This document shows positions 53,071 through 62,400 of a stretch of DNA of 64,000 nt, in pieces. Numbering within the stretch: the stretch's first letter is position 1; each line of letters begins with the position of its first letter. This DNA comes from Pedobacter sp. R20-19 (GTDB lineage: Bacteria; Bacteroidota; Bacteroidia; Sphingobacteriales; Sphingobacteriaceae). The stretch lies in contig NZ_JCKI01000008.1 in the NCBI RefSeq assembly GCF_000708265.2, positions 62,001-126,000 on the forward strand. Reading direction: 5' to 3'. The notes below the pieces were generated by a model. It was given only the letters and a program-made list of their open reading frames with translations, was not told where the DNA came from and made no database searches. The position numbers and the translations under genes were made by a program.

Positions 53071-54390
53071 ATGAAACTATATTCAACCAACAATAAAGAT
53101 TTACGTGTTTCCTTTAAAGATGCTGTTTTTAATAGCATGCCTCAAGATAAAGGTTTATATATGCCTGTTGAAATCCCTAAACTGGATGCAGATTTCATAG
53201 CGAATATCGAGAATTATTCCCTGCCAGAAATTGCTTTTAAAGTTGCCTCTACATTACTAAAGGATGAAATTCCAGCCGAAGATTTAAAGGCTTTAATTGA
53301 AGACGCCATTAATTTTGATGCACCTGCCGTAAAACTTGATGATAAAACTTTTGTACTAGAGCTTTTTCACGGACCATCATTGGCTTTTAAAGATTTTGGT
53401 GCCCGTTTTATGAGCCGGGTAATGGCCTATTTCCTGAAAGATGGAGAGCAATTGCTGGACGTACTGGTAGCCACCTCTGGCGACACAGGTGGCGCCGTTG
53501 CTTTGGGCTTTTTAGGTGTACCTAATACAAGAGTTACTATTCTCTACCCAGAGGGAAAAGTAAGTCCAATTCAGGAGCTACAGCTCACCACCAACGGACA
53601 AAACATCAGAGCAATTGAAATTAAAGGAACTTTTGATGATTGTCAGGCTTTGGTTAAACAGGCATTTGCTGATCCGGAACTTAATCGTAAATTCAGATTA
53701 ACATCTGCTAACTCCATTAATATTTCAAGATTAATTCCTCAAACCTTTTATTATTTCAATACTTATGCACAATTGAAAAGAAAAGGGATACAGGATGTTA
53801 TTTTCTCTGTTCCAAGTGGAAATTTTGGTAACATTGGCGCTGGCTTATTGGCTTATAAACTGGGGCTACCTGTTAAACAGTTTATCGCAGCAACTAATAT
53901 CAATGATACCGTTCCCCGTTTCCTTGAAAGTGGTGTTTATGAAACGAAACCTTCAACACAAACCTATTCTAATGCGATGGATGTAGGGGCACCAAGTAAC
54001 TGGATTCGTATCATGGATTTATTTAATCAGGATATAGATATACTAAAAAAAGTGGTTACTTCTTATCGTTTTAATGATGAGGAAACCCTTGCTGGCATTA
54101 AAGACATTTATGCTAAATTTAATTATGTTGCTTGCCCGCATACGGCAATTGCTTATTTAGCTATTGAAAAATACAGGCAGGAAAAACCAGCTGACCATAG
54201 TGCTGCTGTATTTTTATCTACTGCTCATGCTTGTAAATTCCCTGATATTTTCCCTGCAGATATTGCATCCAGAATAGAAATACCTGAACAGGTTACAGCC
54301 TTAACAGGAAGACCAAAACAGGCTGATCAGTTAAGTATAAATTTTAGCGATTTTAAACATTATTTGCTGAATGGGTTGATTGTGGATTAG
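53071..54390 (+). CDS. thrC: Threonine synthase
   Basis: 439 residues, a PLP-dependent fold type II enzyme. MKLYSTNNKDLRVSFKDAV opens it; the PLP lysine sits in HGPSLAFKDFGARF near residue 108, and LVATSGDTGGAVALGFLG binds phosphate. SVPSGNFGNIGAGLLA is the second phosphate loop. It converts phosphohomoserine to threonine. The last three codons (Ile-Val-Asp, stop) are GTGGAT TAG, shared with the start of the 110-bp repeat, so the C-terminus may have been reshaped by that repeat. Confidence 0.96.
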   Translation: MKLYSTNNKDLRVSFKDAVFNSMPQDKGLYMPVEIPKLDADFIANIENYSLPEIAFKVASTLLKDEIPAEDLKALIEDAINFDAPAVKLDDKTFVLELFHGPSLAFKDFGARFMSRVMAYFLKDGEQLLDVLVATSGDTGGAVALGFLGVPNTRVTILYPEGKVSPIQELQLTTNGQNIRAIEIKGTFDDCQALVKQAFADPELNRKFRLTSANSINISRLIPQTFYYFNTYAQLKRKGIQDVIFSVPSGNFGNIGAGLLAYKLGLPVKQFIAATNINDTVPRFLESGVYETKPSTQTYSNAMDVGAPSNWIRIMDLFNQDIDILKKVVTSYRFNDEETLAGIKDIYAKFNYVACPHTAIAYLAIEKYRQEKPADHSAAVFLSTAHACKFPDIFPADIASRIEIPEQVTALTGRPKQADQLSINFSDFKHYLLNGLIVD

Positions 54391-54492
54391 AAATCCACAG
54401 ATAGACAAGTCCGGAAAATATTTCCGGACTAACTTTACGTTGGTCGGGATCTATAATCCCGACCAATCTTCCTAAGGATTTTTAATCCTTAA
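54382..54492. repeat. 110-bp four-hairpin repeat, copy A
   Basis: Four short dyads in series: GTGGATT-aga-AATCCAC, AGTCCGGAAAATATTTCCGGACT-like (23 nt), TTGGTCGGGAT-ctata-ATCCCGACCAA and AAGGATT-ttt-AATCCTT. It starts inside the last codons of thrC. A second copy starts at 54553; they match at about 102 of 111 positions by eye. The second dyad has the same core (AGTCCGGAAA / TTTCCGGACT) as the hairpin after the transposase at 55235-55271, so these are likely REP sites of the RAYT. Confidence 0.88.
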
Positions 54493-54552
54493 TTAACCCT
54501 TAAAATCAAATTTATCAAGTCTTTATTTTAATCTAAACCGATCAATAAAGCA

Positions 54553-54663
54553 GTGGATTAGAAATCCACAGATACATAAGTTCGAAAAGTATTTCCGTAC
54601 TAACTTTACGTTGGTCGGGATCTATGATCCCAACCAATCTTTCTAAGGATTTTTAATCCTTAA
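54553..54663. repeat. 110-bp four-hairpin repeat, copy B
   Basis: Aligned to copy A with no gaps. Changes damage dyad two (AGTTCGAAAAGTATTTCCGTAC) and weaken dyad three (ATGATCCCAACCAA), while dyads one and four are intact. It ends 22 bp before the start codon of the RAYT pseudogene. The 60 bp between the copies are AT-rich without features. Confidence 0.88.
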
Positions 54664-54684
54664 AAGAATATTTTATATTTATTA

Positions 54685-55227
54685 ATGGGTTCTAAATATA
54701 AGGTAGCCGATGATAACGGCATTTATTTCATAACAACTACAGTTGTCAATTGGATTGATGTTTTCACCAGAAAATAACTTGCAGAAGTAGTGATAGAAAG
54801 TCTTAAATATTGCCAGAAAGAGAAAGGATTACTTATTTACGCATGGTGCTTAATGCCTAGTCATTTACATATGATGGTGAGTGCTGATGAAGGAAAGAAG
54901 CTTCCGGATATCATACGTGATTTTAAAAAATTTACTTTCAGGAAAATCACTTCAAGTATTAAAGAAATTAATGAAAGCAGAAATTGGTTGTTAAACAAAT
55001 TTTCATTTGCTGCCAAAATTCATGCTAAAAGTGATGAATTTAAGTTTTGGCAAGATGGCTATCACCCCATTTCCGTAGAAACTAACTTATTTAAAAATCA
55101 AAAACTTAACTACATCCATCATAACCCTGTGGAAGCTGGGATTGTTTATGAGCCAGAACATTATGTATACAGCTCTGCCATTAATTATAGTGATGCAATG
55201 GGCCTGATCGAAGTCGTTTATCTATAG
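54685..55227 (+). pseudogene. REP-associated tyrosine transposase (RAYT, Y1_Tnp), nonsense-interrupted
   Basis: The frame starts ATG GGT TCT at 54685. It encodes MGSKYKVADDNGIYFITTTV and WIDVFTRK, stops at TAA (54775-54777), and continues in the same frame with LAEVVIESLKYCQKEKGL. Next come the HUH motif MPSHLHMMV and the C-terminal NYIHHNPVEAGIVYEPEHYVYSS. Intact RAYTs have an acidic or polar residue (usually Glu) where TAA stands, so one base change explains it. The catalytic Tyr would be in the middle of the later part. The reading after the stop, from a GTG at 54790, is 145 residues long and keeps the HUH motif, but lacks the N-terminal strand. REP-like hairpins flank it on both sides. 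Confidence 0.85.
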
Positions 55228-55234
55228 GCTTAAC

Positions 55235-55271
55235 ATAAGAAAGTCCGGAAATATTTTCCGGACTTTCTTAT
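55235..55271. repeat. REP-like hairpin / terminator after the RAYT
   Basis: Perfect 16-bp arms ATAAGAAAGTCCGGAA and TTCCGGACTTTCTTAT with a 5-nt loop. It shares the AGTCCGGAAA core with dyad two of the 110-bp repeats. T-rich sequence on both strands suggests it also ends transcription for the RAYT and for the convergent transporter gene. Confidence 0.85.
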
Positions 55272-55296
55272 AAAATATTTAAAATTTCAGCAAATA

Positions 55297-56721
55297 TTAA
55301 TGTCCGCCTTTAACACTTGTTTGTTCAATTCCTTTTAAATGCTTAGTGCAATAGATGCCAAAGTATAGTATGAATAAATAACAGATTAATGGAAGTATAA
55401 AAGAGTAATGTACGCCAATCTGATCAGCTACAGCTCCCTGAACTAAAGGCAAAACTGCTCCACCCAGAATAGCCATTACTAATAATGAAGATCCCTGACT
55501 GGTATAAACACCTAATTTTGCAATCGACAGCGTGTAGATGTTAGAAAACATAATGGAGTTGAAAATTCCAATACCCAAAACACTGTACATCGCTAACTCA
55601 CCCTTATTAATCATTACCGAAATTAAAAGCAGTACATTAATGGTAGAGAAGATGGCCAAAGTTCTTGCAGGAGCTGATTTCCCAACCAGGAAGCCAATAA
55701 AGTTTAACACAATAAAAACAAGGAAGAAACTAATCTGTGCGAAGGTTAAATTTACAATACTAAAAATCAGGGCAAATACCAAGATTGCCGTTCCCAGCAT
55801 ATAAATAATCTTTTTGGTCTGACTTAATGAATGATTTAGAGAGATTGCACCTAAAAAACGACCTATCATTGCACCACCCCAATATAATGAAAGGTAATTT
55901 TTACTCACGGCTTCTTCCAGCCCGCTAATTTCTGGAAGGTGTAAAAAACTGATAATGAAACTACCTACAGCTACCTCAGCACCTACATAACAAAAAAGCG
56001 CTACAATACCTCTTGTTAAATGCGGAAATTTAAGCACACCTAAACCTTTCGCCTGCTCCTCTTCTTCCGGTTTGAAAGATGGTAACTTAACAAAAAAAAT
56101 GAGTAAACCAACCAAAAGCAATATTGCTCCAAAAATCAAATAAGGAATCCGGGTAGCTGAAGCGCTGAAGCTTCCATCAGCTTCAGAAAAAAACTCGAAG
56201 ATTAAATGACCACCTAAAATAGGCGCAATCGTAGTACCAAAAGCATTAAAGGCCTGCGTTAAATTTAGCCTGCTAGAAGCGCTGTCTTCCGGACCTAGTA
56301 AAGAAACATAAGCATTAGCCGTGATTTGTAGAACAGTAAACCCCAATCCCAAAACAAATAGTGCACCTAAAAACAATGGATAGATCGAATAGGTTGCTGC
56401 CGGAAAGAAAAGTATACACCCAATAGCCGCGAGCACAATACCAAATAAAATTCCTTTTTTATAACCCACTTTGTTAATCGGATCACCTTTGGTGTAAGAA
56501 ATTAAAAAGTAAATGAGTGAGCCCACAAAATAAGCACCGAAGAAACTGAACTGAACCAGCATGGATTCAAAAAAAGTCAAACTGAAAAGCTTCTTCAGGT
56601 AAGGGATTAGAATATCGTTCATGCAGGTGATGAATCCCCACATAAAAAACAAAAGGGTAATGGTAATAAGCGGAACGGTGTAATTAGATTTTGGTTTCGT
56701 TTCTGAAAATTTGATGTCCAT
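55297..56721 (-). CDS. Sugar MFS transporter (FucP/glucose-galactose family)
   Basis: 474 residues from MDIKFSETKPKSNYTVPLI. There are twelve membrane helices. TLLFFMWGFITCMNDILIPYLKK at the start is the FucP-family signature, and GPEDSASSRLNLTQAFNAFGTTIAP lies near residue 145. It should be a proton-coupled symporter for fucose, glucose or galactose at the inner membrane. An ATG seven codons upstream is possible. It is isolated from sugar-use genes; the PfkB kinase is 9 kb away. The 310 bp upstream contain a terminator of the next gene and no other gene. Confidence 0.93.
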   Translation of the reverse strand: MDIKFSETKPKSNYTVPLITITLLFFMWGFITCMNDILIPYLKKLFSLTFFESMLVQFSFFGAYFVGSLIYFLISYTKGDPINKVGYKKGILFGIVLAAIGCILFFPAATYSIYPLFLGALFVLGLGFTVLQITANAYVSLLGPEDSASSRLNLTQAFNAFGTTIAPILGGHLIFEFFSEADGSFSASATRIPYLIFGAILLLVGLLIFFVKLPSFKPEEEEQAKGLGVLKFPHLTRGIVALFCYVGAEVAVGSFIISFLHLPEISGLEEAVSKNYLSLYWGGAMIGRFLGAISLNHSLSQTKKIIYMLGTAILVFALIFSIVNLTFAQISFFLVFIVLNFIGFLVGKSAPARTLAIFSTINVLLLISVMINKGELAMYSVLGIGIFNSIMFSNIYTLSIAKLGVYTSQGSSLLVMAILGGAVLPLVQGAVADQIGVHYSFILPLICYLFILYFGIYCTKHLKGIEQTSVKGGH

Positions 56722-57013
56722 TGAATATATAAGAATTAGCAACTTAGAAATGCAGATACCATTGATAGATGCCTGATCTCAATGTATCAAAGAAACGGAA
56801 TTTTCGTTTTTTAAAATGCTGTATTACATGGATGGTACAACCGTCATCAAGACGTGTATTCTTCCGTTTAAACGACTGAAAAAACTAACAATCAATCGAT
56901 TAAGGTAAATCGATTTACAAATACCCTTAAGAGCATAGAAGCGAATGATTTAAAATATGACTTTCAAATTTCATATGATAGTTTTTTTTTGAAGAACAGG
57001 CTTTAAAATAAAC

Positions 57014-57047
57014 AGTAAAGGCCCCGATTTTCATCGGAGCCTTTACT
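57014..57047 (-). terminator. Terminator of the tail-fibre-chaperone-like gene
   Basis: AGTAAAGGCCCCGAT and ATCGGAGCCTTTACT pair with one mismatch around TTTC. It lies 6 bp downstream of the 57053-57472 gene; on the minus strand T-containing sequence follows. Confidence 0.75.
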
Positions 57048-57052
57048 CGTTT

Positions 57053-57472
57053 TTACTTGGCACTGCCAGACTTAAGTGATTGTATTTCTTGTCTTAAAGC
57101 GTCAATCTGCTGTTGTTGTTCTTTAATACTTCCAACTAAAAGCGGAACCAGGCTTTCATAATCTACTTTAGTTATCGTAGCAGATCTATAAGCATTTTTA
57201 CCCGCCGCGTAATCTTTAGCCTGTACAGTTACTAATTCAGGAACATGAGTTTTGGCATCCGCTCCAACAAAACCATATTGTGGTCTTGCAGATATTTTTA
57301 ATTTTTCTGCCCAGGTTTTATCATAGTTAAAACTAACAGGTTGAAGTTTTGAAACCATTTCAAGTGAATTATTAACTGGCTTTACATTATTTTGTATTAC
57401 CTCTTGTGCACGAATTTGTGATGATGTGACAATTAAAAATGCCGCAAACGAAAATAAAATTGCTCGTTTCAT
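57053..57472 (-). CDS. Secreted protein with peptidase S74/tail-fibre-chaperone-like domain
   Basis: 139 residues. A signal peptide ends SSQIRAQ near residue 23. LEMVSKLQPVSFNYDKTW, PQYGFVGADAKTHVPELV and ESLVPLLVGSIKEQQQQIDALRQEIQ follow the order of the intramolecular chaperone (endosialidase) C-terminal domain: a folded core and a terminal coiled coil. In phages and secreted adhesins this domain drives trimer formation and is usually attached to a fibre, but no fibre is present here. The protein might form a small trimer on its own. The residues needed for self-cleavage are not evident. Confidence 0.7.
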   Translation of the reverse strand: MKRAILFSFAAFLIVTSSQIRAQEVIQNNVKPVNNSLEMVSKLQPVSFNYDKTWAEKLKISARPQYGFVGADAKTHVPELVTVQAKDYAAGKNAYRSATITKVDYESLVPLLVGSIKEQQQQIDALRQEIQSLKSGSAK

Positions 57473-57551
57473 ATGATTATAAATTTAGATTAAAAGAAAA
57501 TTTCTGCATCGCCAGAAAGCGATGCTAATTAAAAACTAGAATAAAGTAAGA

Positions 57552-57854
57552 TTATACCAATGGTGGTGGTGTTAATACCTTAGGGAAATAGGTCATTTTA
57601 AAGGAATGATCGGGAATAATGACCTTCTTATCTGTTTTAAAGAATAAGCCAGCATGTGGATTGGAATAAAAGTGATGGATCAGATATTCAGATTCTATTT
57701 TTTTTTCCTCTTTTTCTGTAGCATCATCATTAACAGATGAATACGCTGTTTCAGCATTTGAATATCTTAAATACGATACCGCATTGCTCACTTTAAGAAA
57801 TAAAGTAGCAGCTATGCAGATGATTAGTAGATATTTAAAACTGATTAAATTCAT
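57552..57854 (-). CDS. Hypothetical protein with N-terminal membrane helix
   Basis: 100 residues. One hydrophobic N-terminal segment (residues 5-24, FKYLLIICIAATLFLKV) is an anchor or uncleaved signal. An acidic-basic stretch (DDATEKEEKKIESE) and a C-terminal tail ending VLTPPPLV follow. I recognise no family. It is 79 bp upstream of the chaperone-like gene on the same strand, so the two may be one unit. Codon use looks normal. Confidence 0.5.
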   Translation of the reverse strand: MNLISFKYLLIICIAATLFLKVSNAVSYLRYSNAETAYSSVNDDATEKEEKKIESEYLIHHFYSNPHAGLFFKTDKKVIIPDHSFKMTYFPKVLTPPPLV

Positions 57855-57941
57855 TGCTACAAATATAAGTTGTACAATCTGTTTAACAATTTATTGGCGT
57901 TAAAGTTCTGTCAGAATTTTGTTAACCACATAGTAGTCCTT

Positions 57942-58895
57942 TTAAAAAATTGCCTTTGCTATCTGCTTTGTTTGTTCTGGCCTGCCCATGGTGTAAAAAT
58001 GCAATACTGGTGCACCAAAATCCATCAATTCTTTACACTGTTTAATCATCGCTGCCGTTCCAATTTCCTTTGCCTCTGCATTGTTCTTTGCATGCGATAA
58101 GGCATCTGTTAATTCATCTGGCAAATCAATATGGAAAATTTTAGGTAATACATTTAATTGTGTTAAAGTACTTATAGGCTTTAAACCCGGAATAATAGGT
58201 ACATTGATATCATTTTCTCTGCATTTCTTCACAAAGTCGAAATACTTCTGATTATCAAAAAACATTTGAGTAACGATAAATTCTGCACCCATATCTACCT
58301 TTTTTTTCAGGTATTTAAAGTCGGCATTTAAATTTGGAGCCTCAAAATGTTTTTCCGGATAGCCAGCTACGCCGATGCAAAAATCACTTTTAAAGGTTTC
58401 AATATCTTCATGTAAAAATTTGCCATCATTGTGGTTTTTAATATGCTGAATAAGATCTGTAGCATAACAATGACCACCCTTTGTAGGGATAAACGAATGA
58501 TCGGCAGCACGGGCATCACCACGAAGGGCCAAAACATTATCAATACCTAAAAATTGCAGATCAATTAATGCATTTTCAGTTTCTTCCTTAGTAAAACCAC
58601 CACAAATTAAATGTGGTACCGCATCAATTTTATATTTATGAATAATTGCTGCACAAATGGCAATAGTACCAGGCCTTTTCCGGTAAGATACTTTTTGTAA
58701 CAAACCATTTTCCTGCTCTTTATAGATATAATCTTCTCTTAAGGAGGTAACATCAATAAAAGGCGGATTAAATTCTAGCAAAGGGTCAATAGCATCATAA
58801 ATCCATTGGATACTCTGGCCTTTAATGGGTGGTAATAATTCGAAAGAAAATAAGGTTTTACCCTTCGCATTTTTGATATGGTCTATAATCTTCAT
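57942..58895 (-). CDS. metF: 5,10-Methylenetetrahydrofolate reductase
   Basis: 317 residues with a TIM-barrel flavin fold. FSFELLPPIKGQSIQ at the N-terminus has the catalytic Glu, and VDMGAEFIVTQMFFDN lies near 206-221. NVLALRGDARA binds FAD. It reduces methylenetetrahydrofolate to methyltetrahydrofolate, the methyl donor for MetH. It is the last gene of the metH cluster. The metF start lies about 80 bp downstream of the end of the S23 gene. Confidence 0.95.
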   Translation of the reverse strand: MKIIDHIKNAKGKTLFSFELLPPIKGQSIQWIYDAIDPLLEFNPPFIDVTSLREDYIYKEQENGLLQKVSYRKRPGTIAICAAIIHKYKIDAVPHLICGGFTKEETENALIDLQFLGIDNVLALRGDARAADHSFIPTKGGHCYATDLIQHIKNHNDGKFLHEDIETFKSDFCIGVAGYPEKHFEAPNLNADFKYLKKKVDMGAEFIVTQMFFDNQKYFDFVKKCRENDINVPIIPGLKPISTLTQLNVLPKIFHIDLPDELTDALSHAKNNAEAKEIGTAAMIKQCKELMDFGAPVLHFYTMGRPEQTKQIAKAIF

Positions 58896-58903
58896 TAGGA
58901 GTT

Positions 58904-58970
58904 AAAAGTTGCAGGTTAAAAGTTAAAAGTCTGGATGCTTATAGAATATTGCAGATTAAAAGTTCGGATG
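58904..58970. repeat. GTTAAAAGTT word repeat, left flank of the S23 gene
   Basis: GTTAAAAGTT occurs at 58901 and in the form CAGGTTAAAAGTTAAA at 58912-58927, followed by two GGATGCTT words. The exact inverse, TTTAACTTTTAACCTG, lies at 59398-59413 beyond the S23 gene. The repeat fills the 77-bp gap between metF and the S23 gene. Confidence 0.8.
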
Positions 58971-58972
58971 CT

Positions 58973-59347
58973 TTATTTAATTAGCGTTTGGTAATAATTT
59001 ATAAACCCATTTAATAATTTCCGTGTGGTTTCCAGTTTCATTAATATGGCTTTTAAATCCAATTCAGTTATAAAATCTAAGTCATAAGATAGATACAACT
59101 GACTTTCAACTTCATAAATAGAACCTCTAGCTATATAGAAGAATTGAATACTACCTTTAGGATAATTTCTTCCACAGCCTTCTGCAATATTTGATGGAAT
59201 TGACACTGCGGCTCGTCTGATTTGACTCGTTAAGCCAAATCTTTCGTCCTTAGGGAATTGAGAAGATGCCAGATATATTTCTTTTGATAAAATCCTTGCT
59301 TGCTTCCAAACCTCTAAATCAATATAGTTTTTCTTTTGTTTTTCCAT
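58973..59347 (-). CDS. Four-helix-bundle protein of the 23S-rRNA intervening-sequence (S23) family
   Basis: 124 residues. The opening YIDLEVWKQARILSKEIY, the LTSQIRRAAVSIPSNIAEGCGR centre and the ESQLYLSYDLDFITE end are the conserved pattern of S23 proteins, related to the Avd accessory factor of diversity-generating retroelements. They form pentameric four-helix bundles; function is mostly unknown. Here it lies between metH and metF and is bracketed by a perfect 16-bp inverted repeat, so it appears to be an inserted cassette. No reverse transcriptase gene is nearby, so no retroelement is present. Confidence 0.9.
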   Translation of the reverse strand: MEKQKKNYIDLEVWKQARILSKEIYLASSQFPKDERFGLTSQIRRAAVSIPSNIAEGCGRNYPKGSIQFFYIARGSIYEVESQLYLSYDLDFITELDLKAILMKLETTRKLLNGFINYYQTLIK

Positions 59348-59397
59348 TTAAACCTCTTATATAGATTATTATGTTTTAATATCCCAGACCAATAACC

Positions 59398-59413
59398 TTT
59401 AACTTTTAACCTG
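59398..59413. repeat. Right flank inverted repeat of the S23 cassette
   Basis: TTTAACTTTTAACCTG, the perfect inverse of 58912-58927. It lies 50 bp from the S23 start codon and 5 bp from the metH stop. Confidence 0.8.
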
Positions 59414-59418
59414 TCACT

Positions 59419-62400
59419 TTAATAAGCCAAATTAGGACTCAACCACCTTTCCACTTCTTCTATTGACATATTTTTACGTAGGGCATAATCTTCAATCTGG
59501 TCTTTGGTAATCTTTCCTAGTCCAAAATACCTGGATTCAGGATGTGCAAAATAAAAACCACTTACCGCAGCTGTTGGATACATGGCATAACTTTCTGTAA
59601 GGCGTAAGCCAATTTTATTTTCAGCATCTAACAATTCAAACAAAGTACCTTTTTCGGTATGTTCCGGGCAGGCAGGATATCCCGGTGCCGGACGAATACC
59701 AGCATATTCTTCTTTAATTAATTCGGTATTGCTTAAATTTTCATCTTTGGCATAACCCCAGTATTCTTTTCTTACACGTTCATGCATCCGTTCTGCAAAA
59801 GCCTCAGCCAAACGATCGGCCAATGCCTTTGCCATAATGCTGTTATAATCATCATGATTGGATTCGAATTCTTCTACCAAAGCATCTATTCCAATACCTG
59901 TAGTTACAGCAAAACCACCAAAATAATCCTGAATACCACTTTCTTTAGGTGCAATAAAATCAGATAAGGCGTAATAAGGTTGCCCATCTACTTTTTCTGC
60001 CTGCTGGCGAAGGGTGTGTATGGTTACCATTTTGGGGTTTGGAGTTTGGAGTTTGGAGTTTCCCAACTCTGTACGCTCAACTCTCAACTCAATATCGTCT
60101 CCAACTGCATTAGCCGGCCAGAAACCAATCACCCCCCGGGCGGTCAGTAATTTTTCATCCAAAATTCTTTTCAATAATTTTTGGGCATCATCGAAAAGCT
60201 TTCTGGCTTCATCACCAACATTTTTATCATCGAAAATTTTCGGATAGCTTCCACGCAATTCCCAGGTATGGAAAAATGGCGTCCAGTCGATATAAGGAAC
60301 CAATTCTTCCAATGGATAATTATCAAACACCCTTGTTCCGGTAAATTCCGGTATGGGAAGATCAGGTTTAAAATCAATCTTAAATTTGTGTTCACGCGCT
60401 TGCTCCAGTGTTTTAAAGCGCTTGTCAGAACGTTTATTTAAATGTGCTTCACGGGCCTTTTCATACTCTGCCTTAATTCCAGCAACATAATCATCCTTTG
60501 TTTCAGGATTCATTAGCGTGCTGCAAACCGTTACACTTCTGGAAGCATCCAATACATGAATTGCCGGACCAGAGTAGTTTGGCGCTACCTTAACAGCGGC
60601 ATGAATTCTTGATGTAGTTGCGCCACCAATAATCAATGGAATAGTAAAACCCTCACGTTCCATTTCCTTAGCAAAGTGAACCATTTCATCCAATGATGGC
60701 GTAATTAATCCACTTAAACCAATAATATCAGCATTTATTTCTTTGGCCTTTTTAATGATTTCCTGTGCCGGAACCATTACGCCCATATCTACAATTTCAA
60801 AGTTATTACAAGCCAATACCACGCCTACAATGTTTTTACCTATATCGTGCACATCGCCCTTTACAGTAGCCATAAGCACCTTTCCAGCTGAAGAACTTTG
60901 ATTTTGATCCGGGTTATCTAATTTTTCCTGTTCGATAAAGGGCAATAAATAGGCTACTGCTTTTTTCATTACACGGGCAGATTTTACTACCTGTGGCAAA
61001 AACATTTTTCCTGCTCCGAACAGATCCCCAACAATGTTCATCCCATCCATTAAAGGGCCTTCAATCACCTGAATTGGTCGGGCATATTTCTGACGTGCTT
61101 CTTCCACATCATCATCTAAGTATTCTACAATTCCTTTTACCAAAGAGTGAGATAACCGATCTTCAACAGGCCCTTTTCTCCACTCCTCATCTTTTACCAC
61201 TTCCTTACCCTTTGATTTTACGGTATCGGCATACTCTACTAAACGCTCTGTTGCATCATCTCTCCGGTTCAGCAATACATCTTCTACCCTTTCTAAGAGT
61301 TCTGGTGGAATCTCTTGGTAAACTTCCAGCATCCCGGCGTTTACAATTCCCATATCCAAACCCGCCTGTATGGCGTGGTAAAGAAAAGCAGAATGCATCG
61401 CCTCACGAACGGTATTATTCCCCCTGAATGAGAAGGAAATATTGGAAACTCCTCCACTTACTTTTGCGTGTGGCAGGTTTTCTTTGATCCAACGGGTAGC
61501 ATTAATAAAATCGACCGCATAATTATTATGCTCTTCTAATCCCGTTGCGACTGTTAAAATATTAGGGTCGAAGATGATATCTTCAGCAGGAAATCCTATT
61601 TCATTTACTAAAATATCATAACTTCTTTTACAGATTTCTTTTCTCCGTTCGTAATTATCTGCCTGCCCCTGTTCATCAAAAGCCATTACTACAACCGCAG
61701 CGCCATATTGCATAATCTTCCGGGCACTTTCACGGAATTTATCTTCTCCTTCTTTTAAGGAAATCGAATTCACGATTCCTTTTCCCTGCAAACATTTTAA
61801 ACCATTTTCAATTACAGACCACTTTGATGAATCGACCATGATGGGCAATTTCGCGATGTCAGGTTCAGAAGCAATCAGGTTTAGAAATTTAGTCATGGCC
61901 GCTTCCGAATCCAACATTCCTTCATCCATGTTTACATCAATGACCTGTGCACCGCCTTCAACTTGTTGAAGGGCTACGGCCAGGGCAGCTTCGTAATCTC
62001 CACCTAAAATTAATTTTGAAAACTTAGGCGATCCGGTAATATTGGTTCTTTCGCCAACATTAACAAAAATACTTTCAGGTGTGATGGTTACAGGTTCCAA
62101 ACCACTTAAACGCATATAAGGTTGAATCACCGGGATTTTTCTTGGCAATGCCTTTCTGGCATTCGCTGCAATGCAGCCGATGTGTTCTGGAGTGGTACCA
62201 CAGCAACCACCCACAATGTTTACAAAGCCAGAAGCAATAAAATCATCTACCAAATGCGCTGTCTCATGGGGTTGCTCATCATAAGCGCCAAATTCATTCG
62301 GTAAGCCTGCATTTGGATAAGCGGAAACATAACATCCTGCTTTTGCGGCCAGTTCTTCAATGTGTGGCCGCATTTCTTTAGCTCCAAGCGCACAATTAAA

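Noticed and set aside
58973..59347. Diversity-generating retroelement based on the Avd-like S23 gene
   Set aside because: No reverse transcriptase, template repeat or variable gene is nearby.
60993..61427. A 144-codon plus-strand frame inside metH
   Set aside because: It is antisense to a highly conserved part of metH, and the product is Leu/Pro/His-rich without domain features.
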